Positions 27,579 through 36,916 of a stretch of 64,000 nucleotides of DNA are shown here, in pieces; the stretch's first letter is position 1; each line of letters opens with the position of its first letter. Both the position numbers and the translations under genes were made by a program. The stretch covers positions 269,849-333,848 of the forward strand of contig NZ_JALPVL010000015.1 in the NCBI RefSeq assembly GCF_023544465.1, in the 5' to 3' direction. Source of the stretch: Paractinoplanes maris. GTDB lineage: Bacteria; Actinomycetota; Actinomycetes; Mycobacteriales; Micromonosporaceae. The notes under the pieces were generated by a model. It made no database searches. It had not been told where the DNA came from and saw only the letters and a list, made by a program, of their open reading frames with translations.

Positions 27579-27593
27579 ACGAAACAGTTTCGT
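27579..27593. promoter_or_regulatory. Palindromic TetR operator ACGAAAC-A-GTTTCGT
   Basis: A perfect 7-bp inverted repeat around one central base lies 31 nt before the TetR start. A third half-site-like GTTTCGC follows directly. The position fits autoregulation of the TetR gene and of the downstream efflux gene. Confidence 0.8.
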
Positions 27594-27623
27594 TTCGCAA
27601 AGCGATGATGACGGGGGACCACC

Positions 27624-28226
27624 ATGGTTGAGCAGGCGCGATCCGCCTCGCCGGCCGCGCGTGCCCGTCGGCTCGACAGCGACCGTGAGCAGGCGATCCT
27701 GCGCGCGGCCTACGAGTTGCTGGGCGAGACGGGCTACCAGGGGCTCCGGGTCGACGCGGTGGCGGCCCGGGCGCAGGCGAGCAAGGCGACCCTCTATCGG
27801 CACTGGCCCACCAAGGCCGAGCTGGTCACCGACGCCGTCCGCACGTGCAAGGCGGCCGACGGGCCGCTGCCCGACACCGGGACACTGCGGGGCGACCTGG
27901 TCGCCTGGTTCTGTGACATGGCCACGATGATCGGCAGCGAGGAGGGTCCGCTCCTCGCCGGCCTGTTCATGGCCCTGCACACCGATCCCGAGCTCGCGGC
28001 GCAGCTGCGCCAGATGCGCGAGTCCAAGATCCCGCTCGCGGAGACCATCTGCGCGCGGGCCGAGGCTCGCGGCGAGCTCACCCCCGGTTACGACGTCCGT
28101 CTCATCGACGAGATCGTCCCGGCCCTGGTCTTCATGCGCCGGTTCGCCCTGGGCGAGCCGCTCGACCAGGCCTTCCTCGACCACCTCGTCGACGACATAG
28201 TCCTGCCGCTGCTCAAACGCAGCTAG
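27624..28226 (+). CDS. TetR/AcrR-family repressor
   Basis: The 200-residue protein has a classic N-terminal HTH: ILRAAYELLGETGYQGLRVD, then AVAARAQASKATLYRHWPTK (residues ~25-65). The C-terminal ligand domain resembles TetR_C_11 types, with FMALHTDPELAAQLRQM. It sits under a perfect palindrome and 72 bp upstream of an MFS drug exporter, so it most likely represses that pump and releases DNA on binding its substrate. Confidence 0.93.
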   Translation: MVEQARSASPAARARRLDSDREQAILRAAYELLGETGYQGLRVDAVAARAQASKATLYRHWPTKAELVTDAVRTCKAADGPLPDTGTLRGDLVAWFCDMATMIGSEEGPLLAGLFMALHTDPELAAQLRQMRESKIPLAETICARAEARGELTPGYDVRLIDEIVPALVFMRRFALGEPLDQAFLDHLVDDIVLPLLKRS

Positions 28227-28298
28227 ACCCGCTCCCGCTCGACAGCACCCCGTCACTGACGAGGGTGGATCTCCGCATGCCTCCAAGGGGGACGTTCC

Positions 28299-29801
28299 AT
28301 GTCCATCACCGCCGACGCCTCGACTCCGCCGGATATATCGCCTAAACCGCGAAACCGGTGGTTGGCTCTGACCGTCATCGCGGTCGCCCAGCTGCTGATC
28401 GTGCTCGACGCGACCATCGTCAACATCGCCCTGCCGACGGCGCAGACCGCGCTGAACATCAGCGACGCCAACCGGCAATGGATGATCACCGCCTACACCC
28501 TGGCCTTCGGTGGCCTGCTGCTGCTCGGCGGCCGGATCGCCGACTTCACCGGCCGCAAACGGGCCTTCATCATCGGCCTGCTCGGCTTCGCCACCGCGTC
28601 CGCGCTGGGCGGCCTGGCCACCAACGCTGAGACGCTCTTCGCGGCCCGTGCCCTGCAGGGTGCCTTCGGCGCGCTGATGGCTCCCGCGGCCCTGTCCCTG
28701 CTCACGGTCACCTTCACCGAGGCCAAGGAGCGGGCGAGGGCGTTCGGTGTCTACGGCGCCATCGCCGGCGGCGGCGGCGCGGTCGGCCTGCTGCTGGGTG
28801 GGGTCCTGACCGAGTACGCCTCCTGGCGCTGGACGCTGCTGGTCAGCGCGCCCATCGCGATCGTCGCCGCGGTGGCCGCGGTCCGATTCGTCGGCGAGAG
28901 CCGCGCCGAGGGCAACACCCGCTACGACCTGCCCGGGGCCTTCACCTCCACCGCCGGTCTGGTCGCCCTGGTGTACGGCTTCACCAAGGCCAGCGACGAC
29001 GGCTGGGGCTCCCCGGTCACGGTCGCCTGGCTGGTCGCCGCCGTGCTCCTGCTGGTCTCCTTCGTCGTGATCGAGCTCCGCAGCGCGCACCCGCTGCTGC
29101 CCATGCGGGTCCTGCTCGACCGCAACCGCGGCGGCGCCTTCATCGCCTCGCTGCTGATCGGCTCCGGCCTGTTCGGGATGTTCCTGTTCCTGACCTTCTA
29201 CATGCAGCTCACCCTGGGCTACTCGGCCCTGATGAGCGGCGTGGCCTTCCTGCCGTTCACGTTCGGCATCATCGGCGGCGCCGGCCTGGCCGCCCAGCTG
29301 CAGACCCGCCTGGGCCCGCGCGTCCTGATGTTCAGCGGCCTGTTGCTGGGCACGATCGGCATGGTGATGCTGACCCGCATCGGCGTGGACACCGGCTTCT
29401 GGAGCCACGTCTTCCCGGCCGAGCTGGTCCTCAGCCTCGGCCTGGGCATCACCTTCGGCCCGATGTCGAGCACCGCCCTGGTCGGCGTGTCCAGCCACGA
29501 CGCCGGTGTGGCCAGCGCCCTGATCAACACCACCCAGCAGATCGGCGGCTCGCTGGGCACGGCCCTGCTCAACACCATCTTCACCACGGCCGTGGCCGCC
29601 TACATCACCGACCACCGCGCCGAGGTGACCAACCCCGACCAGCTGCCCGCCCTGCAGGCAGTGGCCACCGTGCACAGCTACACCGTGGCCTTCTGGGTCA
29701 GCGCGGCCCTGATCGGCCTGGCCGCCCTGGCCTCCCTCGTCCTGATCCGCGCCAAGAAGGACGAGCTCGCCACCGACACCGGACTCCCGGTAGCAGTCTG
29801 A
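28299..29801 (+). CDS. MFS multidrug exporter (DHA2, EmrB/QacA type)
   Basis: The 500-residue protein has about 14 membrane helices. The DHA2 family motif LDATIVNIALPTA is in helix 1, motif A is GGRIADFTGRKRAF, and motif C is the glycine-rich AGGGGAVGLLLGGVLTEY. It expels drugs or metabolites using the proton gradient. AAGGGGGACGTTCC precedes the ATG. It is the likely target of the adjacent TetR regulator and is followed by a strong terminator. Confidence 0.93.
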   Translation: MSITADASTPPDISPKPRNRWLALTVIAVAQLLIVLDATIVNIALPTAQTALNISDANRQWMITAYTLAFGGLLLLGGRIADFTGRKRAFIIGLLGFATASALGGLATNAETLFAARALQGAFGALMAPAALSLLTVTFTEAKERARAFGVYGAIAGGGGAVGLLLGGVLTEYASWRWTLLVSAPIAIVAAVAAVRFVGESRAEGNTRYDLPGAFTSTAGLVALVYGFTKASDDGWGSPVTVAWLVAAVLLLVSFVVIELRSAHPLLPMRVLLDRNRGGAFIASLLIGSGLFGMFLFLTFYMQLTLGYSALMSGVAFLPFTFGIIGGAGLAAQLQTRLGPRVLMFSGLLLGTIGMVMLTRIGVDTGFWSHVFPAELVLSLGLGITFGPMSSTALVGVSSHDAGVASALINTTQQIGGSLGTALLNTIFTTAVAAYITDHRAEVTNPDQLPALQAVATVHSYTVAFWVSAALIGLAALASLVLIRAKKDELATDTGLPVAV

Positions 29802-29812
29802 TCCCGCACTCC

Positions 29813-29843
29813 CCGGTCGCGGCGGCACCCCCGCCGCGACCGG
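29813..29843 (+). terminator. Intrinsic terminator after the MFS gene
   Basis: A perfect 13-bp stem (CCGGTCGCGGCGG / CCGCCGCGACCGG) with the loop CACCC starts 12 nt after the stop. It lies between convergent genes and can serve both strands. Confidence 0.88.
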
Positions 29844-29881
29844 CGCGATCAACGCCGATGGCGGCCACGCTTACTCCTCGG

Positions 29882-32800
29882 CTAGGAAGAGTCAGCTTGC
29901 CTCGGCCGGCTCAGACGCACCGCTTCGGCCTCCCGGCCGTGGCGGACATACGCGGATCGCAATTTGGCCAACGCTCGCTGGTAACGCCCCTCGTACAGCT
30001 CCGCGTCGCGGTCGGCAGCGGTTCGCAGGACCGACACGGCCTCGCGACGGTGAGCGAATTCCTCGTCGTGGTCACCGAGTTTGCAACGGTTCACCGCGAG
30101 GTTGGTCAAAGTGGCGGCGAAGTCGGCTTGCCGGGCCTCGTTGTCGGCGGCGAGCGTCCTCCAGAGCTGGACGGCTTCGCTGAAGTCGATGTGAGCCTGC
30201 CGATGATCGCGTAGTTCCGCCCGGTGAAGACCCAGGTTGTTGAGGGCGCCGGCCAGCTCGGAACGGTAAGCCGGATTGTCAGCGACCAGCGCTCGCCAGC
30301 GGGTGACGGCTTCGGCCGCCGCCGAAAGGGCCTGCCGGTGGTCTCCGAGACTGGACCACCGGGCGCCGAGGTTGAGCAGGGCGCCGGCGAACTGGGGATG
30401 GTGGGCGGGATTGTCCGGGGCCAGAGTTCGCCAAAGAGCCACCGACTCCTGAGTCGCCTTATGGGCTTGTCGATGATCTCCAACTGCTGCCCAGCGGTTC
30501 CCCAGGCTGCTCAAGGCCGAAGCGAGGTCGGGCCGGTAGGCGGGGTTGTCGGCCGCCAGGACTCGCCACAGCGAAACAGACTCGGTGCTCGCGGCATGAG
30601 CTTGCGGGAAGTCGCTGAAGTTTGCGGCCTGGATGCCGGAATTGTCCAGGGCCCGAGCGAGATTGGGCTGAAATCTGGCGTCCTCGGCCACCAGGGCTCG
30701 CCAGGTCTCGACAGCTTCGCTGATGGTCGAGCGTGCCTGCTGATGGTCGCCGACTGCCGCCCACATGACGCCGAGATTGTTCAGGCCGCGAGCCAGGCTG
30801 GGACGATGGCGGGAGTCCTCCGCGGCCAGCACTCGTAACAAGGTGACCGCCTCGGTGGCGGCAGCGTGCGCACCTAGCCGATCGTCGAGCGATCTCCGAG
30901 GGCCACCCAGACCGATCAAGCTGTCGGCCAGACCGGATACAGCGGACGGTTCATCGGCGGTCAAGGTGCGCCACAGGGCCACGGATTCGCTCGCCGCAGC
31001 GAGAGCTTGTTGATGATTTCCGAGGGCCGCGTGGCAGGTACCGAGGCCGTTCAGGGCGCCCGCGAGAGCGGGCCGGTGTGCGGGGTCGTCGGCGGCCAGT
31101 GTCCTGCACAGCTCGACGGCCTCGCTGATCGCGCTGTGGGCTCCGCGGTGATCTCCGAGGTTCGACAACCGATGAGCCAGGCTGTTCAGAGCGCGGGCGA
31201 GCCGGGCGTGATCGACAGGGCCGTCGCAGGACGCCGCCCGGCAGTGTGCGACCAGAAGCCGGCTGACAACCCCACAGGCCCGCGGAAGGGCGAATTCGGG
31301 CAGCCGATCGTCAAGAGACACAAGGGTTTGTTCCGGCAGGTCACGGTCACTGAGGAAGAGCGCGAGTTGCTCGTCGACGAGCTTTGCGTGATGCACCATG
31401 GCGATCTCGACGGCAACGGCTATGCCGTCGGAATGGCCCGACTCCCAGAGCTTGGTCAGAACCGGCATTCCCGTTGGGAAGACTGTGGTCGCTCGGGTCA
31501 GGACGAGTGCCGCGTGCCGGTGCTCGGCCGGGCCGAGGTCAGCTAGAAGGCGTTCGGCGAGGGCCGGATGACGACTTAGGCGGTCGACGATGAACCAGTC
31601 GCCCAGCAGATCCGGCTCGATGCGGGCAGCCGGGTAGAGGTGGGCGACCCACCGCGCTGTGTTGCGGAGGTCGATCTCAGCGGCATCCGACAGGTCGGGG
31701 ACCCGGCGCAACACCTCAACCGCGGCTTCCTCGTCGTCCGCGCCTCGCAGGACCAGGGCCAGAATGGCGCGTTGCCGCGTTTCGGTGCCCAATCTGGACA
31801 CGGCCCAAGCCGGCGATTGCGCGGCCGACTCCCACCACGCCGCCTCGTGGGTGAACAGCTGCTCGATCACCTCGGCCACCGGCAGGCGGCGCACCCGGTC
31901 GGCCGGCTGACTCCGTTCTCCCGCGGCGTACACCGTCAGCAGCGCACGAGCGAGCAGCAACAGCATCGTCTCGTCCGGCGCACCGACCCGGCCGGTGAGC
32001 TGAGTCGTCGGAGGCGCGAGCATGTCGAGCTCCCGCGCGAATCGGCCGACGGCCTGCACGTACCAGCGTTCCCGGTCACCCTCCCCGCCATGGGGTCCGA
32101 TCCGTACCACCCGTGCTCGGGCGAGCCATCGCGCCGAGTCCGGCACTTCGCGTTCGAGTGCGGCCTGGAGCCCAGCCGCATCCCGGGTGATCAGCAAAAC
32201 CCGTACGGAAGGGGGTCCTTCATGTCCCGCCAGCGCGGTCACCAAGGCGGGCAGATCCTGTCGGGTGCCCGCGTCGTCGACCAGTACCACCGCCGGGTCA
32301 CCGCCGGCGACGATCTTCTCGACCGCCTCGCCTCCCCGGCCCATGGTGAGCCATCCGCCGGCCCAGTGCGCCGGCCGTGAGCGGGCGAGCTCCATCGCCA
32401 GCCGCGTCTTTCCCGACCCGGCCGGCCCGGCGAGAATCAGCACGGCCGCCGGGGCATCGCCGTCGCACCAATGCTCCAACTCGTCAAGCTCATTGCGGCG
32501 CCCCTGAAACGGCATCACCTGGCGAGTCGCCATCAGCAGATCGAACGCGCTCACCTTCTCGGTTGTCGCCTTGTGTTCCAGCGTTGCCAGTACCCGGTCG
32601 CGTGCCTCGATCGCAGCCGTGCGCTGCTCATGGGCCCGCTGCCGCACTTCGATGACGATCCACGTGCCGGCCAGCACCACCAGCGCGATGGTCAGCGGCA
32701 ACGACCAGCCGCCGGTCGCCAGATTGGTCAACGCACCGACCAATACCGCCAGCAGCGTCGACACGCCTGCCGATCGTCCTTGCCGTATCCATGGCCGGCG

Positions 32801-32887
32801 CATCCACAGCCTCCGTTGATCGGTCCTGACCGACCACATTGCTCGGATTTCCGGCCACCGGGGATCCCCCGGGAGGTCGACGCTCAC
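29882..32887 (-). CDS. Membrane-anchored STAND-like ATPase with TPR-type repeats
   Basis: The 1001-residue protein starts at GTG 32887 with a weak ribosome site. Two hydrophobic segments (about 42-60 and 63-81) form a hairpin anchor. A short coiled linker leads to a P-loop domain: Walker A GPAGSGKT at 154-161 and Walker B VVLVDDAG near 200-207, with a sensor-like RVLLITRD near 230. A helical middle region (300-560) precedes nine 45-residue repeats (566-970) of TPR type, with the consensus LG.H.QA...EAV.LWR.LAADNPA. The layout is that of signal-transduction STAND NTPases (NACHT/NB-ARC class): anchor, switch ATPase, ligand-sensing repeats. Regulator or defence sensor are both possible; no effector domain is attached. 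Confidence 0.8.
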   Translation of the reverse strand: MSVDLPGDPRWPEIRAMWSVRTDQRRLWMRRPWIRQGRSAGVSTLLAVLVGALTNLATGGWSLPLTIALVVLAGTWIVIEVRQRAHEQRTAAIEARDRVLATLEHKATTEKVSAFDLLMATRQVMPFQGRRNELDELEHWCDGDAPAAVLILAGPAGSGKTRLAMELARSRPAHWAGGWLTMGRGGEAVEKIVAGGDPAVVLVDDAGTRQDLPALVTALAGHEGPPSVRVLLITRDAAGLQAALEREVPDSARWLARARVVRIGPHGGEGDRERWYVQAVGRFARELDMLAPPTTQLTGRVGAPDETMLLLLARALLTVYAAGERSQPADRVRRLPVAEVIEQLFTHEAAWWESAAQSPAWAVSRLGTETRQRAILALVLRGADDEEAAVEVLRRVPDLSDAAEIDLRNTARWVAHLYPAARIEPDLLGDWFIVDRLSRHPALAERLLADLGPAEHRHAALVLTRATTVFPTGMPVLTKLWESGHSDGIAVAVEIAMVHHAKLVDEQLALFLSDRDLPEQTLVSLDDRLPEFALPRACGVVSRLLVAHCRAASCDGPVDHARLARALNSLAHRLSNLGDHRGAHSAISEAVELCRTLAADDPAHRPALAGALNGLGTCHAALGNHQQALAAASESVALWRTLTADEPSAVSGLADSLIGLGGPRRSLDDRLGAHAAATEAVTLLRVLAAEDSRHRPSLARGLNNLGVMWAAVGDHQQARSTISEAVETWRALVAEDARFQPNLARALDNSGIQAANFSDFPQAHAASTESVSLWRVLAADNPAYRPDLASALSSLGNRWAAVGDHRQAHKATQESVALWRTLAPDNPAHHPQFAGALLNLGARWSSLGDHRQALSAAAEAVTRWRALVADNPAYRSELAGALNNLGLHRAELRDHRQAHIDFSEAVQLWRTLAADNEARQADFAATLTNLAVNRCKLGDHDEEFAHRREAVSVLRTAADRDAELYEGRYQRALAKLRSAYVRHGREAEAVRLSRPRQADSS
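29978..31192 (-). repeat. Nine 135-bp coding repeats (45-residue TPR-like units)
   Basis: The 3' half of the STAND gene is nine consecutive units of exactly 45 codons with conserved ALxxLG, GDHRQA, SEAVxLWRxLAADNP and LA positions. Units 5 to 8 are most alike. The strict phase suggests growth by tandem duplication. Confidence 0.85.
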
Positions 32888-32913
32888 CGTCGGGTGTGTG
32901 GAAGGCTGCGGGG

Positions 32914-33246
32914 ATGCCGTGGGAACTGCCGAACCCGCCTCGGCCGCAGGCGTGGCCGGTGGAGCTGGTGCCGGTCGATCGGACCCATCGGGCGGTGCTC
33001 GGCCACCTCGGGCAGCTCTTCCGGCACGACATGTCGGAGTTCTTCGGGCTCCTCATCGCCCTCTGCCCGGGGCGGTGGACGATCGGCTTCCAGCGCTACA
33101 ACCCGGGCGCCGAGCGGTTCTGGTCGCGGGTGGCGACCGAGGTGGCCGGTGACCGCTGGCAGATCGCCGACGGGCTGGTCCCCGAGACCCGGCCGCCCGA
33201 CACTTTCATCACCTTCACGACGCCTCGCGCGGCAGGCGCACCGTGA
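32914..33246 (+). pseudogene. Internally deleted GNAT acetyltransferase
   Basis: The 110-codon frame from ATG 32914 reads VPVDRTHRAVLGHLGQLFRH then DMSEFFG, which matches the N-terminus of COG3981-type GNATs. It then jumps directly to CPGRWTIGFQRYNPGAERFW, the family's C-terminal end. About 75 residues containing the acetyl-CoA loop (RxxGxG) are missing, without a frame break. Activity is therefore not expected. It overlaps the end of the converging kinase gene by 32 nt and starts 26 nt from the divergent STAND gene. Confidence 0.7.
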
Positions 33247-35206
33247 CCACCGTGCCGGTGGACTCGTGCGACGCCAGCGTGATCGAGCCGTGGTGGCGTT
33301 CCACGACCACCCGGCAGAGCGCCAGACCGAGTCCGGCGCCGGGGATCCCCGTGTGGCGGGCGTTCCCGCCCCGATAGAGCCGGCGGAACAGGCGCGGCTG
33401 CTCGGCCGCGGCCACCCCGGTGCCGTTGTCCCCGACCACCAGCACGGCCGCTTCGCCTTGGTCGTCGGAAAGTGTCACGGCGACCGGGGAGTTGGGCCGG
33501 CTGAACTTGATCGCGTTGGTCAGCAGGGCGTCGACGACCTGGCGCAGGCGCTCCGGGTCGCCCGGCACGATCAGGCGGCCGGGCAACGCCGCCCGGACGA
33601 TGATCTCGCGGGCCGCCGCCTCCGGGGTGGCGGCGTCGATCGCGGCCGTCACCACCTCGGTCAGGTCGACCGGCTGGACGGCCAGGCGGGCGTGCCCGGA
33701 CTCCAGCGAGGCCAGGTCCAGCAGCTTCTCGACCAGGTCGCGCAGGCGCGCGTTGTTGCGCTGCACCACGTCGAGCAGGTCGCGCACGTCGGCCAGCCGC
33801 ACGTCGTCGCTCGACTCGGCGATCAGGTCGACGTAGGCGCCGATCGAGGTCAGCGGCGTCCGCAGCTCGTGGCCGACCAGCGCGATGTACTCGTCGGTGG
33901 CCGCGGCCAGGTGCAACGCCAGCACCTCGCTGCGGCGCGATTCGAGGAATGCCCCGATCAGACTGGCCAGCCCGGTCAGCAGCACCCCGAGTGCGGGGTC
34001 GGGCTCCTGCCGCTCGTACGAGAAGAAGGCGAGCGCGCCGACCACCCGCTCGCCGCTGCGGACGGGCACCGCGCCGGCCGCCCGGAAATCGGTGCCGGCG
34101 ACCAGGCCCGGCAGCACCGGTGAGTCGGGCGCGTCCAGGTCGGGCACCCAGACCACGTCGGCCCGCTGCCAGCACGTTCCGGCCAGCCCGGACCCGCGTT
34201 CCATGCTGACCGGCACCGGCGGCGGGCGCGTGTCCGGCGCGGTGTAGACACCGGCCGGGCGTAACAGGTCGGTCACCTCGTCGACCAGCCACAACCTCAG
34301 GTACGGCCAGCCCAGCGCGCCGCCGATGGCCTCGAGGATCCGGTCGGTGGCGTCGGCGGCGTGCGGATGGTCGGCGATGACCTTCAGCACCTCGTTCTCG
34401 CAGTCCTGGTACTGCCGGTTGCGGTGCTGGCTGGTCACGTCGTGGATCGCGGCCACGGCCCCGGTGATCTTGCCAGCCGTGTCCCGCACCGGCCGGGCGT
34501 TCACCGCGAACCACCGGGGCCGGCCGGCCTCGTCGTGGGCGAGCAGTTCCGCCTGCTTCACGTGCTCGCCGGCCAACGCCCGGGAAAGGGCCAGTTCATG
34601 CGTACGCAGGGGGGTGCCGTCCGGATGCAGCAGGACGAACCTGCGGGTGGCGTCGCTGATGGGCACGTCACCGACGCCAGGCCCGATGAACTCCTGCATC
34701 TTCCGGTTGGCCAGCACCACGTGGCCCGTCGCGTCGCACGCCGCCACCCCGGCGTCGAGGCAGTCCAGCAGTGCGTCGAACACGGCCGCGTCGCATTGGC
34801 CCGGTGACCCGACTGGCTCGGGACAGTCCGCGGGCGCGGCCGTGCCCAGATATTTGCGCAGGGACTCGGTCAGCTCGGGCACCCCGAACGGCTTGCCGAT
34901 CACGGCCAGCGCGCCCGTCGCGGTCAGCCGCGGGTCGCCGGGGAGCAGGTACGCGGTGATCAGCACGACCGGCGTGCCGGCGATCTGCGGGTCGTGCCGG
35001 ATGGCGTGGCACAGCTCGAGCCCGTCGAGATGCGGCATGTCGACGTCGGCGACGACCAGCGAGGGCCGGTGCTCGGCGATCGCCGCGAGAGCCGCCCGCC
35101 CGTCCCCGGTCACCACCACGTCGTGCCCGAGCCGGCGGACGACCTCAGCGATCACCCGCTGATGATCGAGGTTGTCCTCGGCCACCACCACACATGCCAC
35201 GACCAC
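33215..35206 (-). CDS. Receiver-PAS-GAF hybrid histidine kinase
   Basis: The 663-residue protein opens with a receiver domain: acidic pair E10/D11, phospho-acceptor D54 in VVADVDMPHLDG, and the Lys in VIGKPFG. A PAS domain (~145-255) and a GAF domain (~285-420) follow. The kinase core has the H-box ALVGHELRTPLTSI, the N-box LLTNAIKFS, and G-boxes GDNGTGV and GAGLGLAL. No membrane segment is present, so it is cytoplasmic and may be driven by an upstream kinase acting on its receiver. No partner regulator is adjacent. Confidence 0.93.
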   Translation of the reverse strand: MVVACVVVAEDNLDHQRVIAEVVRRLGHDVVVTGDGRAALAAIAEHRPSLVVADVDMPHLDGLELCHAIRHDPQIAGTPVVLITAYLLPGDPRLTATGALAVIGKPFGVPELTESLRKYLGTAAPADCPEPVGSPGQCDAAVFDALLDCLDAGVAACDATGHVVLANRKMQEFIGPGVGDVPISDATRRFVLLHPDGTPLRTHELALSRALAGEHVKQAELLAHDEAGRPRWFAVNARPVRDTAGKITGAVAAIHDVTSQHRNRQYQDCENEVLKVIADHPHAADATDRILEAIGGALGWPYLRLWLVDEVTDLLRPAGVYTAPDTRPPPVPVSMERGSGLAGTCWQRADVVWVPDLDAPDSPVLPGLVAGTDFRAAGAVPVRSGERVVGALAFFSYERQEPDPALGVLLTGLASLIGAFLESRRSEVLALHLAAATDEYIALVGHELRTPLTSIGAYVDLIAESSDDVRLADVRDLLDVVQRNNARLRDLVEKLLDLASLESGHARLAVQPVDLTEVVTAAIDAATPEAAAREIIVRAALPGRLIVPGDPERLRQVVDALLTNAIKFSRPNSPVAVTLSDDQGEAAVLVVGDNGTGVAAAEQPRLFRRLYRGGNARHTGIPGAGLGLALCRVVVERHHGSITLASHESTGTVVTVRLPREAS

Positions 35207-35332
35207 CAGGCTAGGGCGGCCGCGTTGCCGTCCGGGGACATTCGCCGGATCAATCCCCGCATAGGGGTGATCTCCGACTCTTCCGCCCCGCCTCGCCGCG
35301 CGTGGCGCCCGGCACAGGGGTAGTTCAACAGG

Positions 35333-36916
35333 GTGCCAGAGAACAAAGTCTCGGAGAACGGCGTCGGATTCCGGTCCGAGCGCGGCCCCGTCCTCGTCGC
35401 GGTGATGCTGTCGACCTCGCTGATCGCGATCGACTCGACGATCATCGCGACCGCGGTCCCGTCGATCGTCAAGGACATCGGCGGCTTCACCGAGTTCCCC
35501 TGGCTGTTCTCGATCTATCTGCTGGCCCAGGCCGTCTCGGTGCCGATCTACGGCAAGCTCAACGACCTGTTCGGCCGCAAGCCGGTGATCCTGTGGGGCA
35601 TCGGGCTCTTCCTGGTCGGCTCGATCCTGTGCGGCGCGGCCTGGAGCATGCTCTCGCTGATCATCTTTCGGCTGGTGCAGGGCCTGGGGGCCGGGGCGAT
35701 CGCGCCGACCACCATCACGATCGTCGGCGATCTCTACAACGTCCGCGAGCGGGCCAAGGTGCAGGGCTACGTGGCCAGCGTGTGGGGCATCTCGTCAGTG
35801 ATCGGGCCGGCGCTGGGCGGTGTGTTCAGCGAGTGGGCCGACTGGCGCTGGATCTTCTTCGTCAACGTCCCGCTCTGCCTGCTGGCCGGCGGCATGATTT
35901 TCACGAAGTTCCACGAGCGGGCCGAGCGCCACCGGCCGGTCATCGACTACCGCGGGGCGGCGCTGCTCACCGCCGGTCTCACGCTGGTCATCCTGGGCGT
36001 GCTGGAGGGCGGCCAGGCCTGGGCGTGGACGTCACTCAGCGGCCTGGGCGTGCTCGGCGGCGGGCTGGTCCTGCTGGTGATCTTCGGCTTCGTCGAGCGG
36101 GGCGCCCCCGAGCCGGTGCTGCCGCTGTGGGTGTTCCGGCGGCGGCTGCTGGTCACCAGCGGTCAGCTGGCGATCGGCGTCGGCGCGATCCTGCTCGGCC
36201 TGAGCTCGTACGTGCCGATCTATGTGCAGGACGTGCTCGGGTACGGTCCGCTGGTCGCCGGCTTCGCCCTGGCCGCGCTCACCCTGGGCTGGCCCCTCTC
36301 GGCCAGCCAGGCCGGCAAGATCTATCTGCGGGTGGGCTTCCGGGTGTGCGCGCTGATCGGCAGCACGCTCGTGCTGATCGGCTGCGCGTTGCTCCTGCTG
36401 CTCGGCGCGGAGTCGTCGGTCTGGGCGGTGGGCGGGTTCTGCCTCTTCATCGGTCTCGGCATGGGCCTGACGGCGGCGCCCACGCTGATCGCCGCGCAGT
36501 CCAGCGTCGGCTGGTCCGAGCGCGGCGTCGTCACGGCCAACAACATCTTCCTGCGCTCGCTGGGCAGTGCGCTGGGCGCGGCGGTCTTCGGCGCGATCGC
36601 CAACGCCATCATCGGCGGCGACGAGGTCGATCCGGCCCGGCTGACCACGGCGGTGCACCGCATCTTCATCGGGTTGGTGCTGGTGGCCATCGTGATGGTG
36701 GTGCTGGCGGCGCTCATTCCGAAGTCGGCGGACGCGGTCACCGCGGAGCCCGGGCCGGAGGCCCGCCCCGCCGAGCCCAGGCCGGAGGCCCGCCCCGCCG
36801 AGCCCAGGCCGGAGGCCCGCCCCGCCGAGCCCAGGCCGGAGGCCCGCCCCGCCGAGCCCAGGCCGGAGGTCCACCCCGCCGAGCCTGAGCCGGAAACCCG
36901 CTCCGCCGGGGCCTGA
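35333..36916 (+). CDS. MFS exporter (EmrB/QacA type) with a proline-rich repeat tail
   Basis: 527 residues from GTG 35333. The membrane part (to about 470) has 14 helices with the DHA2 motif IDSTIIATAVPSIV and motif A GKLNDLFGRKPVI. The C-terminal ~55 residues are five to six copies of a 9-residue unit (EARPAEPRP) from a 27-bp DNA repeat. That repeat array continues past the stop codon. It is followed within 160 bp by a PadR regulator gene, and no cognate regulator is upstream. The substrate is unknown. Confidence 0.9.
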   Translation: MPENKVSENGVGFRSERGPVLVAVMLSTSLIAIDSTIIATAVPSIVKDIGGFTEFPWLFSIYLLAQAVSVPIYGKLNDLFGRKPVILWGIGLFLVGSILCGAAWSMLSLIIFRLVQGLGAGAIAPTTITIVGDLYNVRERAKVQGYVASVWGISSVIGPALGGVFSEWADWRWIFFVNVPLCLLAGGMIFTKFHERAERHRPVIDYRGAALLTAGLTLVILGVLEGGQAWAWTSLSGLGVLGGGLVLLVIFGFVERGAPEPVLPLWVFRRRLLVTSGQLAIGVGAILLGLSSYVPIYVQDVLGYGPLVAGFALAALTLGWPLSASQAGKIYLRVGFRVCALIGSTLVLIGCALLLLLGAESSVWAVGGFCLFIGLGMGLTAAPTLIAAQSSVGWSERGVVTANNIFLRSLGSALGAAVFGAIANAIIGGDEVDPARLTTAVHRIFIGLVLVAIVMVVLAALIPKSADAVTAEPGPEARPAEPRPEARPAEPRPEARPAEPRPEARPAEPRPEVHPAEPEPETRSAGA

